Below the pieces are notes generated by a model. It saw only the letters and a list, made by a program, of their open reading frames with translations. It made no database searches and was not told the DNA's origin. Source: Tistrella mobilis KA081020-065 (GTDB taxonomy: Bacteria > Pseudomonadota > Alphaproteobacteria > Tistrellales > Tistrellaceae). From it: DNA of 64,000 nt. The stretch spans positions 372,001 through 436,000 of the forward strand of contig NC_017958.1 of NCBI RefSeq assembly GCF_000264455.2, written 5' to 3'. Shown in pieces: positions 38,436-48,729 of the stretch (positions within the stretch are counted from its first letter, which is position 1; each line of letters starts with the position of its first letter). The position numbers and the translations under genes were made by a program.

Positions 38436-39740
38436 TCATTCGGCAGCGTCGACCGTCTCGGGCGTGCCGGCGGCGGCGGGCTTCGCCATCGGGTTGTTGG
38501 GGTGCTGGGTCCAGTTCAGGTATTCGGTGCCGGCATCCACCCGTTCCATGGTGATGCAGTTGTCCACCGGGCAGGCCAGCATGCACAGATTGCAGCCGAC
38601 GCATTCGCTGTCGACCACGTCGAAATAGCGCGCGCCGTCCTTCTCCGCCGTGATCGCCTGATGCGAGGTATCCTCGCAGGCGATGTGGCAGAGGCCGCAT
38701 TTGATGCACTTGTCCTGGTCGATCCGCGCCTTGATGTCGTATTTCAGGTTCAGGAACTGCCAGTCGGTGACGTTCGGCACCGCCATGCCGCGGAAGTCGT
38801 CGATCCGGGCATAACCCTTCTCGTCCATCCAGTTGTTCAGCCCGTCGATCATGTCGCGGACGATGCGGAAGCCGTAATGCATCGCGGCGGTGCAGACCTG
38901 CACCCCACCGCAGCCGAGTGCGATGAACTCCGCCGCATCCCGCCAGGACTGCACCCCGCCGATGCCCGAGATCGGCAGGCCGCGGGTCGCGGCATCGCGG
39001 GCGATTTCGGCGACCATGTTGAGCGCGATCGGCTTCACCGCCGGGCCACAATAGCCGCCATGGGTGCCCTTGCCGTCCACCGTCGGCGTCGGCGCCATCA
39101 CGTCCAGATCGACGGTGACGATCGAATTGATGGTGTTGATCAGCGACACCGCATCGGCGCCGCCGTTCTTCGCCGCCCGCGCCGACTGGCGGACATCGGT
39201 GATGTTGGGGGTCAGCTTCACGATGGTCGGCAGGCGCGAATGCTTCTTCACCCAGCGGGTGACCATCTCGACATATTCCGGCACCTGGCCGACCGCCGCA
39301 CCCATGCCGCGTTCCGACATGCCGTGGGGGCAGCCGAAATTCAGCTCCAGCCCGTCGCAGCCGGTCTCTTCGACCATCGGCAGGATATACGCCCAGTCGG
39401 CCTCGTTGCAGGGCACCATCAGCGAGACCACGACCGCGCGGTCGGGCCAGTTGCGCTTCACCCGCGCAATCTCTTCCAGGTTCACCGCCAGCGGCCGGTC
39501 GGTGATCAGTTCGATATTGTTCAGGCCGGCGATGCGCTGGCCGTTATACGACACCGCGCCATAGCGCGAGGACACGTTCACCACCGGCGGGTCGATGCCC
39601 AGCGTCTTCCAGACCACGCCGCCCCAGCCGGCCTCGAAGGCGCGGACGACGTTGTATTCCTTGTCGGTCGGCGGGGCCGAGGCCAGCCAGAACGGATTGG
39701 GGGAGCGGATGCCGGCGATGTCGCAGGAAAGGTCGGCCAT
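38436..39740 (-). CDS. preA: NAD-dependent dihydropyrimidine dehydrogenase subunit PreA
   Basis: A 434-residue flavin and iron-sulfur subunit that reduces uracil and thymine. It begins with the FMN barrel (IRSPNPFWLASAPPTDKEYNVVRAFEAGWGG), has the catalytic loop cysteine in MVPCNEADW and the phosphate-binding GIGGVQSW. It ends with two 4Fe-4S motifs, CIKCGLCHIAC and CVGCNLCMLAC. GGAAGGA lies before the ATG. PreT is encoded 27 bases upstream, and the two form the heteromeric enzyme of the reductive pathway. Confidence 0.95.
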   Translation of the reverse strand: MADLSCDIAGIRSPNPFWLASAPPTDKEYNVVRAFEAGWGGVVWKTLGIDPPVVNVSSRYGAVSYNGQRIAGLNNIELITDRPLAVNLEEIARVKRNWPDRAVVVSLMVPCNEADWAYILPMVEETGCDGLELNFGCPHGMSERGMGAAVGQVPEYVEMVTRWVKKHSRLPTIVKLTPNITDVRQSARAAKNGGADAVSLINTINSIVTVDLDVMAPTPTVDGKGTHGGYCGPAVKPIALNMVAEIARDAATRGLPISGIGGVQSWRDAAEFIALGCGGVQVCTAAMHYGFRIVRDMIDGLNNWMDEKGYARIDDFRGMAVPNVTDWQFLNLKYDIKARIDQDKCIKCGLCHIACEDTSHQAITAEKDGARYFDVVDSECVGCNLCMLACPVDNCITMERVDAGTEYLNWTQHPNNPMAKPAAAGTPETVDAAE

Positions 39741-39767
39741 GACGGGATATCCTTCCGAAATTCGGGG

Positions 39768-41141
39768 TCAGGCCGCGCGGCCCTGGGCGGCGGCGAAGGC
39801 GGCATCGATCGACAGTGCCGCCTGCTTGCCGTGCTCCACCGCCTGAACGGTCAGGTCGATGCCGCTGGCGACGCAGTCGCCACCGGCCCAGACGCCGGCG
39901 AGCGAGGTCGCGAAGCCGGCATCGACGGCGATCCGGTCGCCGGTCATCTCCAGCACCGCCGCGCCGCCGAAACCGTCGGGCAGCAGCACCTGACCGATCG
40001 CCAGCAGCACCTGATCGGCAGCGATCAGCCGGGTCTCGCCGGTATCCACCGCCCGGCCGTCATCGCCGGCGCGGGTATAGGCGAATTCCACCCCCGTCAC
40101 CCGGCCATTGGCCCCATGAACCTTCACCGGCCGCATCCAGGTGCGCAGCACCACGCCGTTCGACCGGGCGAAATCCTGCTCCACCGGTGTGGCGCTCATC
40201 TGTTCGGTGCCGCGGCGATAGACCATGGTCACGTCTTCGGCACCCAGCTTCTTCGACTGCACCGCCGCGTCGACCGCGGTGTTGCCGCCACCGATCACCA
40301 CCACCTGACGGCCGACCGGCAGGGTGGACAGATCGTCGGCCTGGCGCAGCCGGGCGATGAAATCGACCGCGGGTTCCACCCCCGCCAGCGTCTCGCCCTC
40401 GGCGCCCAGCGCGCGCACCGCGCCGAGGCCCAGGCCCAGGAACACCGCATCATACTCGGCACGCAGCTGATCCAGGCTGATGTCGCGGCCCAGCATCTGG
40501 CCGGTCTTCACCTCGATGCCGCCGATCGACAGGATCCAGGCGACCTCGCGGGCGGCGAAATCATCGACCGTCTTATAGGCGGCGATGCCGTATTCGTTCA
40601 GCCCGCCCGCCTTCTCGCGCGCCTCGAACACCGTGACGTCATGGCCCAGCATGGCCAGGCGATGGGCGCAGGACAGCCCCGCCGGGCCGCCGCCCACGAC
40701 AGCCACCCGCCGGCCGCTGGGGGCGGCCCGCCGGAACAGCTGGGTTGCCGGCGTGGTGTCGCTGCCATAGACCCATTCGGTGGCGTGGCGCTGCAGCAGG
40801 CCGATCTCGACCGGCTTGTCGTCCTGGTCGTGGCGCACGCAGGCCTGCTCGCACAGGATCTCGGTCGGGCAGACCCGGGCGCACATGCCGCCCATGATGT
40901 TGGCCGAGAGGATATCGGTCGCGGCCCCCTTCATGTTGTCGGTCGCGATCTTGCGGATGAAGCTCGGGATGTCGATGGAGGTGGGGCACGCCTTCACGCA
41001 GGGCGCGTCCCAGCAGAAATGGCAGCGGCTCGCCTCGACCAGTGCCGCCCGCCCATGCAGCGGCGGATGGGCATCGAGGAAGTTCCGGCCGAGGTCTTCC
41101 GCCGGCAGACGGCCGGCCCGGATGTCACCCGTCTCGTCCAT
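39768..41141 (-). CDS. preT: NAD-dependent dihydropyrimidine dehydrogenase subunit PreT
   Basis: A 457-residue electron-input subunit. N-terminal cysteine clusters (CHFCWDAPCVKACP and CARVCPTEILCEQAC) precede two dinucleotide folds, GGGPAGLSCAHRLAMLG for FAD and VIGGGNTAVDAA for NAD, and an end motif VWAGGDCVASG. It passes electrons from NADH to PreA. The ATG at 41141 has AAGGACGAG upstream and is favoured over a start 51 bases earlier. It is the third gene of the operon. Confidence 0.94.
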   Translation of the reverse strand: MDETGDIRAGRLPAEDLGRNFLDAHPPLHGRAALVEASRCHFCWDAPCVKACPTSIDIPSFIRKIATDNMKGAATDILSANIMGGMCARVCPTEILCEQACVRHDQDDKPVEIGLLQRHATEWVYGSDTTPATQLFRRAAPSGRRVAVVGGGPAGLSCAHRLAMLGHDVTVFEAREKAGGLNEYGIAAYKTVDDFAAREVAWILSIGGIEVKTGQMLGRDISLDQLRAEYDAVFLGLGLGAVRALGAEGETLAGVEPAVDFIARLRQADDLSTLPVGRQVVVIGGGNTAVDAAVQSKKLGAEDVTMVYRRGTEQMSATPVEQDFARSNGVVLRTWMRPVKVHGANGRVTGVEFAYTRAGDDGRAVDTGETRLIAADQVLLAIGQVLLPDGFGGAAVLEMTGDRIAVDAGFATSLAGVWAGGDCVASGIDLTVQAVEHGKQAALSIDAAFAAAQGRAA

Positions 41142-41306
41142 GATGAAGCTCGTCCTTCGTCTGTCATTGGTTATCGGCCGGGGCTCTCTCAACCAAGGAT
41201 GGAGATGGTGGAACCACCCCCGCCCTTCGCGGGTCCGCCGGTCCGTTGCCCCTGCGGCACCCTCAGGCGCCGCAGGGGGTCGTCACGTCCTTGAAAAAAC
41301 CCTGTA

Positions 41307-42563
41307 TCAGGCCGCGTCGGCGGCAGCCCCCGAGCCGGCATTGGCCCGTTCCAGCATCGCGCCCAGCAGCACTTCGGCGCCGGCCGCAACCCATTCGGGC
41401 TTCGCATCCTCGATCTCGTTGTGGCTGATGCCGTCGATGCAGGGAATGAAGATCATGCCCGTGGGCGCGACCTTCGCCAGATAGCAGGCGTCATGGCCGG
41501 CGCCCGAGACGATGTCGCGGTTGCTGAAGCCCGCGGCCGCAGTGGCCGCGCGCACGGCGTTGACGCAGCCCTCTTCGAACGGCACCGGCGCGTAGTAGAA
41601 GATCTGCTCGACCTTCGCCTCCAGCCTGCCGTCGGCCACCACCTCGTCGATGGCGGCGCGCAGCTCGCGGTCCATCTTCGAGAGCACGTCGTCATCGGGG
41701 TGGCGCAGGTCGATGGTGAAGAACACCCGGCCCGGGATGACGTTGCGGCTGTTGGGATGAACCTGCATCAGCCCCACCGTCGCGCAGGCGACCGGCGCAT
41801 TGTCGAGACCGATCTTATTGACCGCCTGAACGATCTTCGCCGCCCCCAGCAGGGCGTCGCGGCGGATCGGCATCGGCGTCGGCCCGGCATGGGCCTCCTG
41901 GCCGGTCAGCACCACCTCGTACCAGCGCTGGCCCTGGGCGTGGGTGACGATGCCGATGGTCTTGCCCTCGGCCTCCAGGATCGGGCCCTGTTCGATATGG
42001 GCCTCGAAATAGGCGCCGACCGGCTTGCCCACCGGCTGATCGCCGGCATAGCCGATCCGCTCCAGCTCCTGGCCCATGGTCTTGCCGTCCAGATCGGCGC
42101 GGCTGAGGCCGTAATCCAGGTCGAACACGCCCGCGAACACGCCCGACGCCACCATGGCCGGGGCGAAGCGCGAGCCTTCCTCATTGGTCCAGACCGCCAC
42201 CTCGACCGGCGCCTCGGTCTCGTAATTGAGGTCGTTGAGCGTGCGCAGCACCTCAAGACCCGCCAGCACGCCATAGACGCCGTCGAAACGGCCGCCGGTC
42301 GGCTGGCTGTCCAGATGGCTGCCGGTCATCACCGGCGGCAGAGACGGGTTGCGGCCTTCGCGGCGGGCGAAGATGTTGCCCATCCTGTCCACCGTGATGG
42401 TGCAGCCCGCCTCCTTCGCCCATTTCACGAACAGATCGCGGCCCTGGCGGTCCAGATCGGTCAGCGCCAGACGGCAGACGCCGCCCTTTTCGGTGGCACC
42501 GATCCTGGCCATCTCCATCAGGCTGTCCCAGAGCCGCTCGCCGTTGATCCGGATGTTCGACAT
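41307..42563 (-). CDS. Zn-dependent amidohydrolase (beta-ureidopropionase / N-carbamoyl-amino-acid hydrolase)
   Basis: A 418-residue M20-family amidase of the allantoate/N-carbamoyl-amino-acid hydrolase type. Metal ligands are in MTGSHLDSQPTGGRFDGVYGVLAGLE and WTNEEGSRFAP, and the C-terminal histidine is in GAGHDACYLA. In this operon the third step of pyrimidine breakdown is missing a classical nitrilase-type beta-ureidopropionase, so this enzyme most likely releases beta-alanine from N-carbamoyl-beta-alanine. The ATG at 42563 starts directly before the conserved core; the longer frame is not conserved-looking. Confidence 0.9.
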   Translation of the reverse strand: MSNIRINGERLWDSLMEMARIGATEKGGVCRLALTDLDRQGRDLFVKWAKEAGCTITVDRMGNIFARREGRNPSLPPVMTGSHLDSQPTGGRFDGVYGVLAGLEVLRTLNDLNYETEAPVEVAVWTNEEGSRFAPAMVASGVFAGVFDLDYGLSRADLDGKTMGQELERIGYAGDQPVGKPVGAYFEAHIEQGPILEAEGKTIGIVTHAQGQRWYEVVLTGQEAHAGPTPMPIRRDALLGAAKIVQAVNKIGLDNAPVACATVGLMQVHPNSRNVIPGRVFFTIDLRHPDDDVLSKMDRELRAAIDEVVADGRLEAKVEQIFYYAPVPFEEGCVNAVRAATAAAGFSNRDIVSGAGHDACYLAKVAPTGMIFIPCIDGISHNEIEDAKPEWVAAGAEVLLGAMLERANAGSGAAADAA

Positions 42564-42662
42564 GGTGTGATCGTCCCCTGATCCTGTGTCTCGAATACGA
42601 TGCGATGAGATGAGTCTACACCCGTGCCGCACGGGCGGCGGCATCGGATCTGCCGTGCCCGC

Positions 42663-44162
<1,500 letters not shown>

Positions 44163-44867
44163 GGGGTGGTCTCTCGTCCTCTGCGGGCCGCCCGGGCGGC
44201 TGAACGCTGCCGGGCGGGATGTTTGCGGGGGGCTGTCGTAAGACGGGCCGGCCGGCACGGGCCGCTCCCGGGGCCCAGGGCACGACTCTCCCGTCGCGTC
44301 GCGGGCAGGCCGCAGACGGAAATCGGGCGTCGGGGCATAGGGGCCATGCGGCGGATGGCAGCCGCCGGAAACGACGACACGGCCCGGCCCGAACGGGTCA
44401 GGGGTGACGATCATCCCGCAGGCGGATCACCCGGCATGGGGCATCCGAAGATGGGTCAGTCGAAGCTGGTCATTCTCAAAGGGCCTCCCGGCATATCGGT
44501 CGAAACGGGTGGAGGGTGTCCACACGCCCGCTCGGCTCGGCCATACTGCTCCACTGTCAGACGGCGCCGGGTCTCTCCCACCGGTGCTCGCCCTCACCGG
44601 GCCGCTTGACGCGGCCTCTGTCTTCCTGATCCTGGAACGATGTGCGCGGGGGGCGCTTCACCGGCCAGGCGGGCGACGTGACCGTTCTCGATCTTCATCG
44701 CCTGAAGAACAGGTTAGACGTATCCTGACCAAGCGGTCAAGATGTCCTGAACGGGTTTCGACAGATCGGTCCGCATCGCGCGACCGGTGTGCCATTGCCT
44801 CCCATGCCCGGCCCCTATGCCTCTGCGCTCTGCCCCACCTCCATCTTCCCAAGGACGCCCCCGACCG
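44163..44867. other. 705-base divergent control region
   Basis: No believable gene lies between mmsA and the TetR gene; open frames here have serine/arginine/proline-rich shadow translations. It contains the RutR-type operator at 44725-44740 and a TGGTCA half-site at 44467-44472. It must carry the promoters of both the pyrimidine operon and the regulator. The unusual length for so compact a genome leaves room for a long mmsA leader or a small RNA, but I see no specific structure. Confidence 0.55.
44725..44740. promoter_or_regulatory. RutR-type operator
   Basis: CTGACCA-AG-CGGTCAA matches the E. coli RutR consensus TTGACCA-N2-TGGTCAA at 12 of 14 defined positions, with the two differences symmetric enough to leave TGACC and GGTCA intact. 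It lies 127 bases upstream of the RutR-like TetR gene. Uracil-bound or unbound regulator probably acts here. Confidence 0.7.
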
Positions 44868-45575
44868 ATGCCCGACCCCGCCGGCCCTGCTCCCGCCCCC
44901 GCCCGGCAGTCCCTGCCGCGCAAGGCCCAGATCCGCGAGGAGAACACCGTCGCCATTCTGGCCGCGGCGGAAGAGGTCTTCGCCGAGATGGGCTTCCGCG
45001 GGGCCAGTACGGCGGCGATCGCCGAACGCGCCGGCGTGCCCAAGGCCAATCTGCACTATTATTTCCGCACCAAGAACCAGCTCTACGCCCGCGTGCTGGA
45101 AAGCATCATCACCGAATGGTTCGAGGCCGCCGACCGGTTCGGCATCAGCGATGATCCGGTGGAAGCGATCGACCATTACGTCCGCGCCAAGATGGAGCTG
45201 TCGCGCACCCGGCCGGCCGCTTCGAAGGTCTTCGCGAACGAGATCATCCACGGCGCGCCGCAGCTGATGGTCTATTTGCGCACCACGCTGCGCAACTGGG
45301 CCGCCACACGTGCCGCCGATATCGAGCGCTGGGTCGCTCAGGGCCGCATCGACCCGGTCGACCCCTACCACCTGCTGTTCATGATCTGGGCGGTCACCCA
45401 GCATTACGCCGACTTCTCGTGCCAGATCCAGGCGGTGCTCGACCGCGACCGCCTGCCCCGCGCCGAATTCGATCGCGCGGCCGAGCAGATCACCCGGATC
45501 ATCGTCAAGGGCATCGGCGCGCTGGAACGGCGGGAGGCGGCAGAGGCGGACGCCTCGAAGGGGACGGCGGCATGA
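44868..45575 (+). CDS. TetR-family regulator, RutR-like (pyrimidine degradation control)
   Basis: A 235-residue TetR protein. After a proline/alanine-rich start the helix-turn-helix reads EVFAEMGFRGASTAAIAERAGVPKANLHYYFRTKNQLYARVL. The ligand domain keeps the RutR hallmarks, including RTRPAASKVFANEIIHGAPQLM and HLLFMIWAVTQHYADFSCQI. E. coli RutR senses uracil and controls pyrimidine catabolism, which fits the divergent Pre operon and the operator at 44725. The ATG at 44868 has AAGGAC upstream. Its stop overlaps the next gene. Confidence 0.9.
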   Translation: MPDPAGPAPAPARQSLPRKAQIREENTVAILAAAEEVFAEMGFRGASTAAIAERAGVPKANLHYYFRTKNQLYARVLESIITEWFEAADRFGISDDPVEAIDHYVRAKMELSRTRPAASKVFANEIIHGAPQLMVYLRTTLRNWAATRAADIERWVAQGRIDPVDPYHLLFMIWAVTQHYADFSCQIQAVLDRDRLPRAEFDRAAEQITRIIVKGIGALERREAAEADASKGTAA

Positions 45576-46438
45576 ACGGCCGGATCGGGCGCGCCGGGGC
45601 GGACGAGATCGGCCGGATCGTCGCCCGCATCGCCGCCGATGAGATCATGCCCCGCTTCCGGGCCGGCATGACGGCCGGGGCCGACGGCATCGACGGGCTC
45701 CGCCAGAAGACGTCCGCCTTCGACGTGGTGACGGCGGCGGACGAGGCGACCGAACGCGCGCTCGGCACCGCCCTGCTCCGGATGTTCCCGGGCGCGGTGC
45801 TGATCGGCGAAGAGGCGGCGGATGCCACGGGCGGTGCACCGCCCGCAGACCTCATCGCCGCGGCCGACCTCGCCTTCATCATCGATCCGCTCGACGGCAC
45901 CAAGAATTTCAGCTCGGGCCTGCCGCTCTTCGGCACCATGATCGCCGCCACGATCCGTGGCGAGATCGTCTTCGGCCTGATCCACGATCCGGTGACCGGC
46001 GAAACCCTGACGGCGCTGCGCGGAGAGGGCGCCTGGGCCGCCACGGCCGAGGGCCACCCCCGCGATCTCCGCGTCGCCGCAGCCGGGCCGGTCGCGCGGA
46101 TGCATGGCGTTGCCGGCACCAACTTCCTGCCCCAGCCGCTGCGCGGCCGCCTTGCCCGCAATCTCGACCGGGTCGGCCCGAATTTCTGGCTGCGCTGCGC
46201 CGCCCAGGAATACCGCCTCGCCGCCTCGGGCGGCTGCGACTTCCTGGTCTACAACCGCCTGATGCCCTGGGACCATGCCGCGGGCTGGCTGCTCCACCGC
46301 GAGGCCGGCGGCCATTCCGCCCATTTCGACGGCACCCCGTATCTGCCGACCCACACCACCGGCGGCCTGATCTGCGCGCCGGACGAGGCGTCGTGGCTGG
46401 CGCTCCGCGAGGCGCTGTTCGGGGAAGCGGGCAACTGA
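45572..46438 (+). CDS. Inositol monophosphatase family phosphatase
   Basis: A 288-residue member of the IMPase/FBPase superfamily. The metal-binding motifs are LIGEEAADATG, FIIDPLDGTKNFSSGLPLFGTM and the C-terminal MPWDHAAGWLLHREAGG. Such proteins dephosphorylate inositol phosphate, histidinol phosphate or nucleotide phosphates such as PAP. It begins inside the stop of the RutR-like gene (ATGA at 45572), so the two are translationally coupled, an arrangement that hints at a role linked to nucleotide metabolism. The specific substrate is not readable. Confidence 0.88.
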   Translation: MNGRIGRAGADEIGRIVARIAADEIMPRFRAGMTAGADGIDGLRQKTSAFDVVTAADEATERALGTALLRMFPGAVLIGEEAADATGGAPPADLIAAADLAFIIDPLDGTKNFSSGLPLFGTMIAATIRGEIVFGLIHDPVTGETLTALRGEGAWAATAEGHPRDLRVAAAGPVARMHGVAGTNFLPQPLRGRLARNLDRVGPNFWLRCAAQEYRLAASGGCDFLVYNRLMPWDHAAGWLLHREAGGHSAHFDGTPYLPTHTTGGLICAPDEASWLALREALFGEAGN

Positions 46439-46500
46439 CGGGGCGCCTGCCTTGTGCAAACCTCCGGGAGCAACATGCTGAAGCATGGAGCAAAACCCCA

Positions 46501-46526
46501 TTGAACTTCAGGTAGCTGAAATTCAA
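46501..46526. terminator. Candidate terminator after cas2
   Basis: TTGAACTTCAG (46501-46511) and CTGAAATTCAA (46516-46526) form an 11-bp dyad with one mismatch around GTAG, in a locally AT-rich patch. On the minus strand TGGGGTTTT follows, 78 bases past the cas2 stop. A regulatory palindrome is the alternative. Confidence 0.45.
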
Positions 46527-46603
46527 AGGAAATTCACGCCGCGAACCTCCCGGGGCTTTTACGCGTGCTCGGGGCTCGCCCAGACCCGGGGCCCGCGGGC
46601 CGT

Positions 46604-46894
46604 TCAGATGATCAGCGGCGCGTCGAAATCGGTGGCGGGTTTGGCGCCGACATGTTCGACCTTGGGGCGCCAGTTGGCGCCCAGGCGATAGAAGCGCAGG
46701 CTGTCCTGGTCGGGGTCGATTTCGGCGATCAGACGGGCGCGGAGCAGGGTCCATTGGGCCGGGTCGACATCGCATTCGAACACCGAATACTGGACGCGCT
46801 GGCCGAAATCCTTCACCGCCCGGGCCACACGGCGCAGGCGGCGGCGGCCGGCGGCCGTGTCGGTGCGGACGTCGTAGCTGACCAGGACCATCAT
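46604..46894 (-). CDS. cas2: CRISPR-associated endoribonuclease Cas2
   Basis: A 96-residue Cas2 with the ferredoxin-like pattern VLVSYDVRTDTAAGRRRLRRVARAVKDFGQRVQYSVFECDVD and RFYRLGANW. With Cas1 it forms the spacer integration complex. It is the last gene of the cas operon. The expected CRISPR array does not follow; only 165 bases separate it from the phosphatase gene on the other strand. Confidence 0.95.
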   Translation of the reverse strand: MMVLVSYDVRTDTAAGRRRLRRVARAVKDFGQRVQYSVFECDVDPAQWTLLRARLIAEIDPDQDSLRFYRLGANWRPKVEHVGAKPATDFDAPLII

Positions 46895-46939
46895 CGGCGG
46901 GGTCTCCCTGATACGGGCGGCGTGGAGCGGAGGAGACGG

Positions 46940-48031
46940 TCAGCGCGGCAGCCAGGGCGGATAGGCATCCAGGTCGCCGCGCAGGGTGCGGGCCAGCAGC
47001 AGGGCCTGAAGATGCGGCATCAGCCCCAGGGCGGCGCTTTCGCCCAGATAGGGATGGGTGGCGGTCTCGCGCTTGCGCTCGGTCCAGGCGACCAGCACGC
47101 GCTTGCGGGCCTCGTCGCGGATAGTGACACCGCCGGCCGCGTCGTGGACGAAATCCTTCGCCCCGAGTTCCCGTCGGTTGATCAGGGTGAGCGCCAGCCG
47201 GTCCGCCAGGCGCGGACGGAATTCCTCCATCAGATCCAGCGCCAGACCCGGCCGTCCGGGCCGGTCGCGGTGCAGGAAGCCCACCGCCGGGTCCAACCCC
47301 ACGCTTTCCAGCGCCGAGCGGCAATCATGGGTCAGCAGGACATAGAGGAAGGAAAGCAGCGCATTCACCGGGTCGCGCGGCGGCCGGCGGTTTCGCCCGG
47401 CGAACTGCATGGCGGGCTCGTCGCTGCGGATCAGGGCGCCGAAAGCCTCGAAATAGCGCGCCGCCGCCTCGCCCTCGATGCCGCGCAGCCGGTCGAGCCG
47501 GATCATGACAGGGGGATCATCCCGCGCGGCATCGGGATCGGAGGTGGAGGCGGCCAGCGCCCGCACCCGGCGCAGCGCATCGCCGATCGCCGCCTCGCCC
47601 GCCGCCAGCCGGTCGCGGGCGGCCGCGTCCATGGTCTCGCCATGGTCGCGCAGGCCGCGCTGCAGCACCGCCCGCTGACCGTCGAGCTTGGCGGTGAGCA
47701 GAGAGGCGGCCAGATCCGCCCCGCGGTCGGGGTCGTCGGCCGCGCGATACTGGGCGCGGCGCAGCAGCACATTGCCCGACACCGGCCCTTCCACCCGCGC
47801 CTGAAACCGGCCGTTGCGGTCGAGCATGCTGACCGTGATCCCGGCCTCGGCGCAGGCGGCGAGCAGCGGTGCGGTGAAGCTGACCAGGCCGATCCCGACC
47901 ACGGCCCCCAGCAGATGCATCGGCACCCGGCCGATTTCCGCCTGATCGAGCCGGACCACGAGATTGGCGCCGTCCTTCACCACCCAGGCGTCCTGGGTGG
48001 TGACATAGAGCGTGTTGAGATAACGCTTCAC
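46940..48031 (-). CDS. cas1: CRISPR-associated integrase Cas1 (type I-C)
   Basis: A 363-residue Cas1 integrase. It starts with the I-C-type LNTLYVTTQDAWVVKDGANLVVRLD and has the metal-site regions DPVNALLSFLYVLLTHDC, VGFLHRDRPGRPGLALDLMEEFRP and KDFVHDAAGGVTI. It adds new spacers with Cas2 and Cas4. The GTG start at 48031 overlaps the cas4 stop (GTGA). All catalytic segments look intact. Confidence 0.95.
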   Translation of the reverse strand: MKRYLNTLYVTTQDAWVVKDGANLVVRLDQAEIGRVPMHLLGAVVGIGLVSFTAPLLAACAEAGITVSMLDRNGRFQARVEGPVSGNVLLRRAQYRAADDPDRGADLAASLLTAKLDGQRAVLQRGLRDHGETMDAAARDRLAAGEAAIGDALRRVRALAASTSDPDAARDDPPVMIRLDRLRGIEGEAAARYFEAFGALIRSDEPAMQFAGRNRRPPRDPVNALLSFLYVLLTHDCRSALESVGLDPAVGFLHRDRPGRPGLALDLMEEFRPRLADRLALTLINRRELGAKDFVHDAAGGVTIRDEARKRVLVAWTERKRETATHPYLGESAALGLMPHLQALLLARTLRGDLDAYPPWLPR

Positions 48032-48690
48032 GGCTCCCCCTCCCCATCCGCATCGCTGCCGAGCCGGGCGTCGATCCAGCCGGCGACCGCCCGGCCGCGG
48101 GCGAGCGCCTTTGGCCGGCAGGTGTCGATCAGCGAGCAGGCATCGCAGCGCTTGCGGTCATAGAGCGCGGGCGGTGTCTGCCCCGCGGCCAGGCAGGCGG
48201 CGGCCTCGGCGGCGATGCGGCGGGTCAACGCGCGCAACTCGTCGTCGAACATCACCGCCAGCCGCCGGCGGGTCCGGCCGTAGAACAGCGCCCCCTCGGG
48301 CACCGTCAGCCCGAACATCTCTTCCAGCGCCAGCGCCTGGGCGCAGAGCTGGACCTCGTCGGCCCGATGGGCCTTGGGCCGGCCGAGCTTGTGTTCCACC
48401 GGCAGGGCCGCCACCACCCTGCGCCGCTCGATGGTCAACTCGACCACATCGGCCACACCGTGCAGCGATGGATTGCGGCAGACCAGCGCCAGCGACGTCA
48501 CCCGCTTCACGCCCTTGCGCGCCTCGGCCGTGCCCCGGTCCACCGCCTCATGCGCCACCCGGCCCTCGGCGGTGAGCGCATTCTCGGCCCAGATCCGCTC
48601 GACATGGATCAGGGCGAACTGGCGCGGGCAGACCATCCAGTGCTGCAGCCCCGAGATGGGCAGGGAGGGCGCATCCGTCTCGACCGTCAT
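48028..48690 (-). CDS. cas4: CRISPR-associated exonuclease Cas4
   Basis: A 220-residue Cas4 with the iron-sulfur cysteines C21 (MVCPRQF) and C182, C185 and C191 (CDAC and DTC), and RecB-nuclease motifs around AEGRVAHEAVD, SLHGVADVVEL and LPVEHKLGRPK. In type I-C it trims prespacers and selects for a correct PAM with Cas1-Cas2. It overlaps cas1 by four bases. Confidence 0.94.
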   Translation of the reverse strand: MTVETDAPSLPISGLQHWMVCPRQFALIHVERIWAENALTAEGRVAHEAVDRGTAEARKGVKRVTSLALVCRNPSLHGVADVVELTIERRRVVAALPVEHKLGRPKAHRADEVQLCAQALALEEMFGLTVPEGALFYGRTRRRLAVMFDDELRALTRRIAAEAAACLAAGQTPPALYDRKRCDACSLIDTCRPKALARGRAVAGWIDARLGSDADGEGEP

Positions 48691-48729
48691 CGCTGCGCCC
48701 TCCCCTTCGGTCGGATACAGGCCCGCGGA

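Noticed and set aside
44404-45267. A possible gene in the mmsA-TetR gap
   Set aside because: The product is serine/arginine/proline-rich with no family resemblance, and its second half is the TetR gene in another frame.
46439-46603. Remnant CRISPR array or leader downstream of cas2
   Set aside because: No repeated units and no convincing I-C repeat; only an 11-bp dyad better explained as a terminator or operator.
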